Positions 7,564 to 13,978 of a stretch of DNA of 36,750 nt are shown piece after piece. A program made the translations under genes and the position numbers. A model generated the notes under the pieces. The model was given only the letters and a program-made list of their open reading frames with translations. It had not been told where the DNA came from and made no database searches. Source of the stretch: a virus. The stretch spans positions 1 to 36,750 of the IMG/VR virus record IMGVR_UViG_3300009376_001049, one strand, 5' to 3'. The first letter of the stretch is position 1, and the number at the start of each line of letters is the position of its first letter.

Positions 7564-8371
7564 CAAGAAGAGAAACACCGCTTTTTTGTTTGAAACCCTT
7601 GTTAGGGAGTTGACGAAGGCTTTTGTTTCGAGAGATTCTGATAGGTCCACAAAAATAAAAACAATTTTCAAGGAGTCTTTTAATCGAGGGTCCGTTTTGG
7701 TGCGAGAACTGGATTGCTATAAAGCACTACAGGAAAAATCTGGACTTGATAAGTATACTGCTGAAAAGCTGATCTTTGAAGCAAAATCTAAGTATAAGAA
7801 ATTAGATAAGGATGAGATTTTTGCGGAACAGTCTGCTGTTATAAAAAAGATAAATCATGACTTGGGCACAGATACCTATAATAATTTTGTTCCTAACTAT
7901 AAAACATACGCAACACTATCACAAATTTTTGGAGATAAAATACCTGTGAAAAACAGGGTTCTCCTAGAGTCAGAAGTCCTAGAGAGATTAGTGTGCGAAG
8001 ATAATCAAGAAAAACCCATGAAACACGTTGACACGCTTGTTGTCAAGACGTTTACTAAAAACTTTAACGATAAGTATGACACTCTCCTAGAATCACAGAG
8101 AGAACTACTTCAGCAATATGTTATATCATTTTTAGATAACGGTGTTGACTTTAAGATTTACCTCGGCGAACAATTATCTAAGATTAGGGAAGAAATTCAA
8201 AACTCTTTTAGTCTTGAAGAGGTTAGGGATGACAGCGAAATGGTTAAAAACACCGAAGCAGCCTTGACTCTAGTAGAAAGTATAGATGTATCCTCGATCG
8301 GGAAGAAAGAATTAACTAAAGTCTTAAAACTACAAAAACTAATAGAAGAGTATAAGAACAATGCCGATTAA
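7547..8371 (+). CDS. Conserved structural-region protein between gp20 and gp21
   Basis: A 274-aa, highly charged, mostly helical protein starting MKRKHNKKRNTAFLFETLVR. No catalytic motif, signal or membrane segment is visible. It lies in the interval that in T4 holds small head genes (67, 68), and its charge and helicity would fit a prohead core or portal-associated protein. That is inference from place and composition. The start lies inside the gp20 end and the stop overlaps the next start by 11 bases, so it is translated within the head operon. The function is unknown. Confidence 0.7.
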   Translation: MKRKHNKKRNTAFLFETLVRELTKAFVSRDSDRSTKIKTIFKESFNRGSVLVRELDCYKALQEKSGLDKYTAEKLIFEAKSKYKKLDKDEIFAEQSAVIKKINHDLGTDTYNNFVPNYKTYATLSQIFGDKIPVKNRVLLESEVLERLVCEDNQEKPMKHVDTLVVKTFTKNFNDKYDTLLESQRELLQQYVISFLDNGVDFKIYLGEQLSKIREEIQNSFSLEEVRDDSEMVKNTEAALTLVESIDVSSIGKKELTKVLKLQKLIEEYKNNAD

Positions 8372-8900
8372 GATTAAACTAGGGGGCTCTGATCAGCCAG
8401 AGAAGAAGCCAACACAGGCCACTGTTTCTTTGAAGATTAGCAAGACCTTGAACGGCAATTTGCTGATCAATGACCACAAGCATATGGATATAGTTGTTGT
8501 ACCAAAAGAAAATAAAGTTGTCACCATTCCTAAGCCATATGCGGAAATAGACACTTTCGCAATTCAAAAAGACTTTATGTACTCTCTCTTTAAGGGCGGA
8601 GTAACAGAGGGTTTTGGTCCCACGGGCGGACCCTCTTTTGGAATGCTAGAAGTTAATTACCCGCAAGAAACAGATGTTGACTCGTTGCAAGCGGTGCTCT
8701 ATCAAGTCGAAAAATACATCAAAGAAACCAGAGACGACGAACTAATTTACGATACCTACGATGACAATATAGAAGATAGGTTTGTTGATCCTTCGGATGC
8801 AGAATCGACAGAGTCTGGAGAGGTTCCTCCTTATGAGGAGACAGCCCAGGGATCGGCATCCCCAACTTACTCATATTACGGGTATGGTTATCAATATTAA
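8361..8900 (+). CDS. Conserved hypothetical head-region protein
   Basis: A 179-aa protein. The N-terminal half is beta-rich (KIKLGG, SLKISKTLNGNLLI, DIVVVPKENKVVTIP). It is followed by an acidic helical stretch and a Tyr/Gly-rich C-terminus ending YYGYGYQY. An aromatic terminal tail of this sort may interact with other virion proteins. No domain is recognised. It overlaps the upstream gene by 11 bases and belongs to the same operon as portal and protease, so a head-assembly role is the most economical guess. Confidence 0.65.
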   Translation: MPIKIKLGGSDQPEKKPTQATVSLKISKTLNGNLLINDHKHMDIVVVPKENKVVTIPKPYAEIDTFAIQKDFMYSLFKGGVTEGFGPTGGPSFGMLEVNYPQETDVDSLQAVLYQVEKYIKETRDDELIYDTYDDNIEDRFVDPSDAESTESGEVPPYEETAQGSASPTYSYYGYGYQY

Positions 8901-8913
8901 AGATTGAGATAAA

Positions 8914-9258
8914 GTGAGTATATTAGCTTTTGTCCTTTGTTGTTATGGGCTTACCCAGGTTTTGGTGTATTCGTCGCTGTTAGATGCCTTTAGGCCTGTT
9001 CATCATTTTTTTCACTGCCCTATGTGCATTGGCTTTTGGGTCGGGGTTCTTCTTCTGTTCTTAAACCCATTTACAGAACTATTTACATTTGAAGTTTCAC
9101 TAGTTAACGGACTTTTATTAGGTTGGTTATCTTCTGGAACCTCTTATGCGTTGTGTATGCTCATATCGGACGGAGGATTTCAATATGAATGTCGAACTAA
9201 TAGGGGCGTGGACACGAAAGTGGATGCTAAGACCAGTAACCAACTGTTGCAGGGGTAG
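8914..9258 (+). CDS. CPxC membrane protein, DUF1360-like
   Basis: A 114-aa protein from a GTG start. It has an N-terminal hydrophobic segment, then CPMCIGFWVG (Cys35 and Cys38) at the start of a second membrane segment, and a third around residues 83-96. The pattern of CPxCxGFW in a small multi-pass protein matches DUF1360-like proteins found in bacteria and tailed phages. Their function is not established; the CxxC could be redox-active or bind metal. It sits between gp20 and gp21, an unexpected place for a membrane protein, and its 3' end overlaps a candidate small ORF. Confidence 0.65.
   Translation: MSILAFVLCCYGLTQVLVYSSLLDAFRPVHHFFHCPMCIGFWVGVLLLFLNPFTELFTFEVSLVNGLLLGWLSSGTSYALCMLISDGGFQYECRTNRGVDTKVDAKTSNQLLQG
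9078..9086 (+). promoter_or_regulatory. Possible internal late promoter, ACTATTTAC
   Basis: This is an exact copy of the recurrent ACTATTTA octamer, but inside a coding region. It is 107 bases before a small candidate ORF and 222 bases before gp21. Distance and coding context make it weaker than the gene-leader copies. Confidence 0.25.
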
Positions 9259-9307
9259 TTGTACCGTGCGGGTAGCGCCCGCACTCAAAGGAGAAAAAAA
9301 TGAATAA
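9185..9307 (+). CDS. Candidate 40-aa basic Cys-containing small protein
   Basis: An ATG at 9185 has a good ribosome-binding site (GGAGG, 8 bases upstream). It opens a 40-codon frame starting MNVELIGAWTRKWMLRPVTN, followed by CCRGSC and a basic tail. The frame overlaps the previous gene at its 5' part and gp21 by 8 bases at its end, and it fills the gap between them. The RKWMLRP-TNCC pattern resembles tiny Cys-rich phage proteins I have seen elsewhere, but I cannot name a family. The alternative is a noncoding leader, since a 7-bp hairpin lies within it. Confidence 0.4.
   Translation: MNVELIGAWTRKWMLRPVTNCCRGSCTVRVAPALKGEKNE
9266..9284 (+). promoter_or_regulatory. Hairpin just before gp21 ribosome-binding site
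   Basis: GTGCGGG pairs perfectly with CCCGCAC around a 5-base loop. It ends a few bases before the AAAGGAG that serves gp21. There is no T-run, so it is not a standard terminator. It could shape translation of the protease or mark an RNA processing point, which is inference. Confidence 0.5.
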
Positions 9308-9893
9308 GAAATACGTCTTACAAGAGTTTATGAACTTAGATTACAGCGATGACCTGCTCACCGAAGAGGAGCGGGAAGGTAATCGCAACGGGAACCACCT
9401 CATCGTCGCAGGCAAAATCCAAGCCGCTGGCACAAAGAACGGCAACGGTAGGATTTACCCCAAGCCGATACTTGAGAGGGAGATGAAGAACTACCAAAAG
9501 CTCGTTAAAGAAGGTAGAGCCATCGGGGAGCTTGACCACCCGGACACTTCGGTAGTGGAGTTGAAAAATGCCAGCCATCTCATCACAGAGGTATGGTGGC
9601 AGGGTGATGATGTCATGGGCAAAATGAAAATCTTAGAAACTCCAGCCGGACAAATCGCCAAGCAACTTGTGCAGGGCGGTGTCCAACTCGGAATTTCTAG
9701 CAGAGGCCTCGGATCTACTCGGCAAGAGGGCGGGATTACCATGGTCGAGGATGACTTCCAGCTTCTTTGTTTTGATTTGGTCTCAGAGCCAAGCACTACA
9801 GGCGCTTATCTTGTCGCAGAGGGTCAAGTCAAAACTCATCTCACAAAGGCAGACCGCATCAATCGTGCCCTGAACGACGTTTTAGGGGATTGA
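9300..9893 (+). CDS. 21: Prohead core protease (gp21-like)
   Basis: A 197-aa serine protease of the T4 gp21 (herpes-assemblin-like) fold. The family motifs are present: NGNGRIYPKPIL at about 48-58, the catalytic His80 in GELDHPDTS and the catalytic Ser133/134 in GISSRGLGS. The region QLLCFDLVSEPST (154-166) is also typical. The enzyme degrades scaffold and trims capsid proteins, including gp23, inside the prohead before packaging. The usual T4 recognition site is (L/I)xE. The ribosome-binding site AAAGGAG is strong. It stands just before the fibre-like, gp22 and gp23 block, its substrates. Confidence 0.94.
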   Translation: MNKKYVLQEFMNLDYSDDLLTEEEREGNRNGNHLIVAGKIQAAGTKNGNGRIYPKPILEREMKNYQKLVKEGRAIGELDHPDTSVVELKNASHLITEVWWQGDDVMGKMKILETPAGQIAKQLVQGGVQLGISSRGLGSTRQEGGITMVEDDFQLLCFDLVSEPSTTGAYLVAEGQVKTHLTKADRINRALNDVLGD

Positions 9894-9897
9894 TTAA

Positions 9898-11283
9898 ATG
9901 AGTGCTGGTTTTGCGTCAAGCGGCAGTGGTGGACAAGGGTTTGCAATTCGGCTTGAAGCCGACGGCGACACAAAACTAGGGAATAGCAGTGGCGACCTAC
10001 ATCAAGTTACGGGCACTCTTCACCTAAACGACAACGTATTTTTCCTGGAAAACGGTCGTGTTGGTATCAACACTGACTCTCCTGCTTATAAATTAGGTGT
10101 TGCCGGCAACGTTGGGATTAATGAATATATCTATCACAACGGTGATGCCAATACGTTCCTTAAGTTTACCGACGACGTAGTAATCCTCAAGGCAATGGGT
10201 CGGTCAATTGTGAGGGGAGATCCTGCCGCCGGTCTGATTTATATAAATAATGGTGGACATGATCTTGATGTAAATATAAAGAACTCGGCAAGCGGCACAC
10301 TATTTTATACCGATGCTGGAAACGCTAGGGTGGGCATCGGAACATCCACCCCCACTTACGAACTAGACGTAGAGGGAGACATTGGAGTAAACCAATACAT
10401 CTTTCACAACGGAGACGCTGACACATTTATTAAGTTTACTGATGACGACATAAACTTCCAAGCCGGCGACGTTAATTTTATTGACCTGACCGCTGGTGCT
10501 AATAACGAAATAACTTTCAATGAGACTGGGATTGATATAGACTTTAGGGTAGAAGGTAATAATGACACACATTTGCTCTTTGTAGAAGGTGGGACTGATA
10601 GAGTTGGAATCGGAACATCATCCCCTGCCGCAACGCTCAGTGTTGTCGGAATAATATCTTCTTCACACGGGGCTACTCTTGGCAATTTGATGCTGAATGA
10701 AGATGGAACATCTCTACAACTTTCCGGCACCCTGTCATCGTCTGCCGGAGCTACATTCCTCGGGAACGTAATAGCCGAAGACGTAAAAGTTTCCGGCTCC
10801 ATCACCGTTGGTGGCACGGCAATCTCCAGCACTCCTGCTGAATTAAACCTTCTGGACGCCTCCACAACCTCAGAAGCAAGTGACGGAGCTTGGGCAGTCG
10901 TTCAGCGAGTAGCCAAGGCCACCATTGACAGCAACGACTGGGGGGTTGGTCTTAATAGTCTGGGGGTAACAATACCCGACAACAGCATTGTGACAAAGGT
11001 TGTTATAGACACCACCACTACATTTGTGGGGGGGATTCCCATGTCGGAAATCACACTGGGTCTTTACGACGGGAGCACTTCATTAGCTGCCTTGGTCGGA
11101 GCGACGACGGTACTTGACGCTGGAGCCGACGCCGCACCGTATGTGGCGGGTCTGACAGATCTGACTAGTACCTTGGCTGCCTTCAAGCTAACGGCAGCCG
11201 GCGAAGTAAAACTCAATGTGGGCGAAGGTGCGTTGACCGCAGGTGTAGCCGACGTCTACATATACTATATAATAGGTGCATAA
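9898..11283 (+). CDS. Fibre-like virion protein with VGIGTSSP-type repeats
   Basis: A 461-aa protein. Its body has repeats built on RVGIxTxSPxYxLxVxGxxG followed by YIYHNGDANTFLKFTDD, present twice nearly intact (about residues 57-98 and 142-183), with a third shorter copy DRVGIGTSSPA. A coiled or beta-helical middle includes STPAELNLLD, and a C-terminal jelly-roll-like domain ends VADVYIYYIIGA. These repeats are characteristic of trimeric phage fibres and receptor-binding or decorating proteins. The placement between protease and scaffold is odd for a tail fibre and could mean a head-attached fibre. The host target is unknown. Confidence 0.7.
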   Translation: MSAGFASSGSGGQGFAIRLEADGDTKLGNSSGDLHQVTGTLHLNDNVFFLENGRVGINTDSPAYKLGVAGNVGINEYIYHNGDANTFLKFTDDVVILKAMGRSIVRGDPAAGLIYINNGGHDLDVNIKNSASGTLFYTDAGNARVGIGTSTPTYELDVEGDIGVNQYIFHNGDADTFIKFTDDDINFQAGDVNFIDLTAGANNEITFNETGIDIDFRVEGNNDTHLLFVEGGTDRVGIGTSSPAATLSVVGIISSSHGATLGNLMLNEDGTSLQLSGTLSSSAGATFLGNVIAEDVKVSGSITVGGTAISSTPAELNLLDASTTSEASDGAWAVVQRVAKATIDSNDWGVGLNSLGVTIPDNSIVTKVVIDTTTTFVGGIPMSEITLGLYDGSTSLAALVGATTVLDAGADAAPYVAGLTDLTSTLAAFKLTAAGEVKLNVGEGALTAGVADVYIYYIIGA

Positions 11284-11303
11284 GGAGCACTAGAAAGAAA
11301 ACA

Positions 11304-11684
11304 ATGAAAAAATCGGAACTAAAAAATATAATTAAAGAATGCGTGAAGGAGGTCATCTTTGAGGAGGGTGTTCTTTCTGGGATTATAACAGAAGTGGCGA
11401 GCGGACTTCGTGGTACTACAGTGGTGCAAGAAGCCAAACTACCCCAAAAAACACCCGGTAGCGAAGCCGTGAAGAGACAAGTCTTAGATTCAGTGGCAAG
11501 AGCTACTAACCCCTACGAGAAGGCCAAACAAAAGTTTGCAAACCCAGAATTATTCGAGGGCACAAATCCAGTGCCCGCTGGAGATGGCAGGGGTGCTTTG
11601 GCGGGCATCGCCCCTGGCGACTCGGGTGTCGATTTAACTAATATTCCTGGGATGTCTTCCTGGGCGCACTTGGCGAAAGGCTGA
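11304..11684 (+). CDS. Small head-associated protein candidate
   Basis: A 126-aa protein starting MKKSELKNIIKECVKEVIFE, a charged amphipathic helix that often begins phage structural or prohead proteins and could act as a core-targeting or protease-trimmed leader. The rest is low in secondary-structure signal, with Gly/Pro-rich spacers and a final PGMSSWAHLAKG. No domain is recognised. Location between the fibre-like gene and bS21, in front of scaffold and capsid, supports a role in the head. Confidence 0.6.
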   Translation: MKKSELKNIIKECVKEVIFEEGVLSGIITEVASGLRGTTVVQEAKLPQKTPGSEAVKRQVLDSVARATNPYEKAKQKFANPELFEGTNPVPAGDGRGALAGIAPGDSGVDLTNIPGMSSWAHLAKG

Positions 11685-11689
11685 AATCA

Positions 11690-11971
11690 ATGAGGAACAG
11701 AATAAAACAATATGATAATAAAATTAGTGGCTGTGTCGAGGTTACTGATAGGGAGTGCGGCGGCAACGCTGATAAAATGGTAAGAAGATTTATCAAGAAA
11801 GTTAAAAGAGAGGGTATTGTGGAAGAGTTCCGTGAGAGAAGACACTTCACAAAACCAACTGTCATCCGAGCCGAGCGCAAAAGAAATAAAAAAAGATTAG
11901 TTGAAAAAATAAACAAACAAAGACAAGAACTATTTACTACGAAGAACTTCCGTTCTAAAAGGAGAAAATAG
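11690..11971 (+). CDS. rpsU: Ribosomal protein bS21 homologue
   Basis: A 93-aa very basic protein. The centre aligns by eye with bacterial bS21: NADKMVRRFIKKVKREGI, then VEEFRERRHFTKPTVIRAER and KRNKKR, matching the family pattern ALRRFKRxxxxxGVxxEVRRRExYEKPTxxRKRK. bS21 sits on the small subunit near the 3' end of 16S rRNA and helps mRNA choice at initiation. A phage copy could replace the host protein and favour viral messages. The family is usually ~70 aa. Here an N-terminal extension with two Cys (15 and 23) and a C-terminal tail add ~20 residues. The tail (residues 81-93) is encoded by DNA that also contains a candidate promoter. Phage-encoded bS21 is known from marine phages. Confidence 0.9.
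   Translation: MRNRIKQYDNKISGCVEVTDRECGGNADKMVRRFIKKVKREGIVEEFRERRHFTKPTVIRAERKRNKKRLVEKINKQRQELFTTKNFRSKRRK
11929..11937 (+). promoter_or_regulatory. Candidate late promoter, ACTATTTAC, inside bS21 3' end
   Basis: An exact octamer copy 43 bases before the first of the duplicated small structural genes. It overlaps codons 80-83 of bS21. The following leader (TACGAAGAA, then TTCTAAAAGGAGAA) is almost identical to the leader of the second copy at 12431, which is noncoding, so the regulatory reading is supported by duplication. Confidence 0.55.
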
Positions 11972-12406
11972 ATGGGCAACACATCGCCGTATCAGTCATC
12001 TTCGTTGGGCTACCCAAGGGGAGCCGGCATTGGTAATGCTTCTTCCTATCAAGTATCTGGGCGACCTTTTCTAACTGGTAATTTAGATTTAGATAACGGG
12101 GTTGAGGATAAGATTGTTTTTCCAACAGTTGCAAAACGTGTCATTGTTAAGAACATGGCTGATGTTGACATAAAAGTCCACTTCCATTCTACTGCTTCAT
12201 GTTCTCTTGTTTCAACTTATAGCTACAAGGATCTGGCCACAACCAAGGATCAGGTTGAACTAGAAGGTAAGTTTACAGAAATCTATATTTCCAATGCAAC
12301 AGCCAATAATGGCAAGTATGAATTGTTCGCAGAACTCACCGGAATTCCGGCAGAGAACATGTTTGCACTGACGGGCTCGGGCATCTCTGGACACACTGGC
12401 ACATAA
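11972..12406 (+). CDS. Small beta-rich virion protein, copy 1 (decoration-like)
   Basis: A 144-aa protein with the pattern YQVSGRPFLTGN, then VEDKIVFPTVAKRVIVKNM and DIKVHF, then KFTEIYISNATANNGKYELF and a Gly-rich end. The many short beta strands suggest one beta-sandwich. Small proteins of this kind are frequent beside capsid genes, so capsid decoration or a tail-surface role is likely but unproven. It has an AAAGGAG ribosome-binding site and its own candidate late promoter. Copy 2 follows. Confidence 0.65.
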   Translation: MGNTSPYQSSSLGYPRGAGIGNASSYQVSGRPFLTGNLDLDNGVEDKIVFPTVAKRVIVKNMADVDIKVHFHSTASCSLVSTYSYKDLATTKDQVELEGKFTEIYISNATANNGKYELFAELTGIPAENMFALTGSGISGHTGT

Positions 12407-12430
12407 ATGCATACTTTAGTGCGTCAATAT

Positions 12431-12439
12431 ACTATTTAC
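12431..12439 (+). promoter_or_regulatory. Candidate late promoter, ACTATTTAC
   Basis: Exact octamer in a true intergenic space, 42 bases before the second beta-rich gene. The bases just upstream (CTTTAGT, then GTCAATAT) recur before the octamer of gp22 at 12930, extending the conserved block to about 27 bases. Confidence 0.6.
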
Positions 12440-12472
12440 TACGAAGAATTTCTGTTCTAAAAGGAGAAGAAG

Positions 12473-12901
12473 ATGGGCAACACATCACCAGATAATTCAT
12501 ATTATCCAAACTATGCTCGGGCATCGGGCTTAGGCAACGCCTCGGCTTATCAAGTAGCGGGCAAGCCCTTCTTGACTGGTAATTTAGATATAGATAACGG
12601 GGTTGAAGATAAGATTGTTTTTCCGACTGTCACAAAAAAAATTGTTGTCAAGAATATGGCGGATATTGATTTGAGGGTGCATTTTGCCACAACAGCCTCC
12701 ACCTCCGTTAATGCGACTTCTAATTACTGGACGCTAATGACAACAAAAGATGAGATTACTTTAAACGTGAAATGCACAGAAATTTATATTTCTAATCCCA
12801 CCGGCAATAACGGTAAATATGAATTATATGCAGAACTCACAGGCATCCCCGCAGAGAACATGTTTAACCTGACCGGGTCCGGCATCTCGGGTCGCACATA
12901 A
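12473..12901 (+). CDS. Small beta-rich virion protein, copy 2
   Basis: A 142-aa paralogue of the preceding gene. Both start MGNTSP, share YQVxGxPFLTGNLDxDNGVE and VFPTV, and end with the block AELTGIPAENMF and a Gly/Ser-rich tail. Differences concentrate in the first 25 residues and in the centre (residues 74-90), as expected if the copies bind different sites or form a mixed assembly. It has a strong AAAGGAG ribosome-binding site. The same head-decoration inference applies. Confidence 0.65.
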   Translation: MGNTSPDNSYYPNYARASGLGNASAYQVAGKPFLTGNLDIDNGVEDKIVFPTVTKKIVVKNMADIDLRVHFATTASTSVNATSNYWTLMTTKDEITLNVKCTEIYISNPTGNNGKYELYAELTGIPAENMFNLTGSGISGRT

Positions 12902-12929
12902 ATAATCCTTTCCTTTAGTATGTCAATAT

Positions 12930-12938
12930 ACTATTTAC
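12930..12938 (+). promoter_or_regulatory. Candidate late promoter, ACTATTTAC, before gp22
   Basis: Octamer 41 bases before the gp22 start, in a 69-base intergenic gap. It shares the upstream block CTTTAGT(N2)GTCAATAT with the copy at 12431. gp22 and gp23 have only 12 bases between them, so this site would drive scaffold and capsid together. Confidence 0.6.
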
Positions 12939-12970
12939 TTTGATTAATACCATCTTTAAGGGGTACATTT

Positions 12971-13966
12971 ATGTCTAATATGTTAGAACAAGCTATTATA
13001 GATGCTCAATCTCTCAGGGAAGCAGCTATGAGAAACGCTGAATCGGAGATTGTTGAAAAATATTCTGACGAAGTAAGACAAGCGGTATCAAAACTTTTGG
13101 AACAAGAAGAAGAACTCGACCTAGGCTTAGGGTTGGAAGACGAAGAGGAACAGGTAGATAGCACTGCTATGGAACAGGTCCCAATGGCACATGTTTCTGA
13201 CGGCGCTGAAGAAATTGTTGAGGTTGACCTTGACGACATCATTGCTGCTGCGCAGTCTGAGGACGAGGACGAGGAGTTTGAGCTTAGTCGAGGTGAGATA
13301 GCCGATGAAGTTGGGATTGATCTGGATCTCGAAACAGAAGCACCAGCTAACAGAACCGACGAAGAGCTTTCAATGGACGAGGGCGAACTTCTTGATCTTT
13401 TTAAAGAATTATTGGTAATTGACGTTCCAGAACTGGCCGTTAAGCAGTCCATGGAAGAAGCCTCGGAAGACGAGATTGAAGCAGACGAAGAAGCAATAGT
13501 GCAAGACGACGATGTTGCCTTAGCTCCCGTAGAGGGCATGGATAAAGAAGATGCTGAGGAACTTCGGAACGAAAAAGAGAAGAATGAGAATCTTCAAAAA
13601 GAAAACAAAGACTTAAAAACTCTCCTGGGAACCCTGAAGGGGAAACTAGAAGAGTTACATGCGCAAAACGCAAGATTACTATACACAAATCGTGTTCACG
13701 AAAACACCTCTTTGAATGAGCGGCAAAAAAATAAAATTGTCGAGATGATTTCAAACGCACGATCAGTTGATGAAGCAAAAGTAATTTTTGAAACTCTTCA
13801 AAAGACAATGGCGGGAATTTCCAAGAGTAAAACCCCAAAATCGTTGTCTGAAGCCGTAGCAAAAGGATCTTCAGTTATTCTCAGCAACCGCAGAGATGAA
13901 CACGTTTCACAACAAAACCCGACCACTGATCGATGGGCGATCTTGGCGGGATTAAAAGACAATTAA
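12971..13966 (+). CDS. 22: Prohead core scaffold protein (gp22-like)
   Basis: A 331-aa strongly acidic protein, full of Glu/Asp clusters in residues 45-180. A predicted coiled coil follows (residues ~195-235, EKNENLQKENKDLKTLL), then a C-terminal helical domain ending DRWAILAGLKDN. Place (between the protease block and gp23), charge and coiled coil match T4 gp22 and its relatives. The scaffold forms the prohead core, around which gp23 assembles, and is then cut by gp21. Similarity is mainly by architecture and synteny, as scaffold proteins diverge fast. Length exceeds T4 gp22 (269 aa). Confidence 0.88.
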   Translation: MSNMLEQAIIDAQSLREAAMRNAESEIVEKYSDEVRQAVSKLLEQEEELDLGLGLEDEEEQVDSTAMEQVPMAHVSDGAEEIVEVDLDDIIAAAQSEDEDEEFELSRGEIADEVGIDLDLETEAPANRTDEELSMDEGELLDLFKELLVIDVPELAVKQSMEEASEDEIEADEEAIVQDDDVALAPVEGMDKEDAEELRNEKEKNENLQKENKDLKTLLGTLKGKLEELHAQNARLLYTNRVHENTSLNERQKNKIVEMISNARSVDEAKVIFETLQKTMAGISKSKTPKSLSEAVAKGSSVILSNRRDEHVSQQNPTTDRWAILAGLKDN

Positions 13967-13978
13967 GGAGAAAATAAA

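Larger units (their letters stand above)
11929..12901 (+). repeat. Tandem duplication of leader plus gene (two diverged copies)
   Basis: Unit 1 runs from the promoter-like octamer at 11929 through the gene ending at 12406. Unit 2 runs from 12431 to 12901. The leaders differ by only a few bases over ~43 nt, while the genes have diverged more, especially in the first 30 codons and the middle. The conserved leader suggests selection on promoter and ribosome-binding site, or partial gene conversion. Confidence 0.8.

Noticed and set aside
11690-11971. Reading the bS21 frame as a generic basic DNA-binding protein
   Set aside because: The ordered RRF, KREG, RRRxFxKP and RKR blocks fit bS21 specifically, and much better than a random basic protein.
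13006-13539. Minus-strand Ser-rich frame opposite gp22
   Set aside because: The Ser-rich product is simply the reverse reading of GAA/GAC-rich acidic codons of the scaffold.
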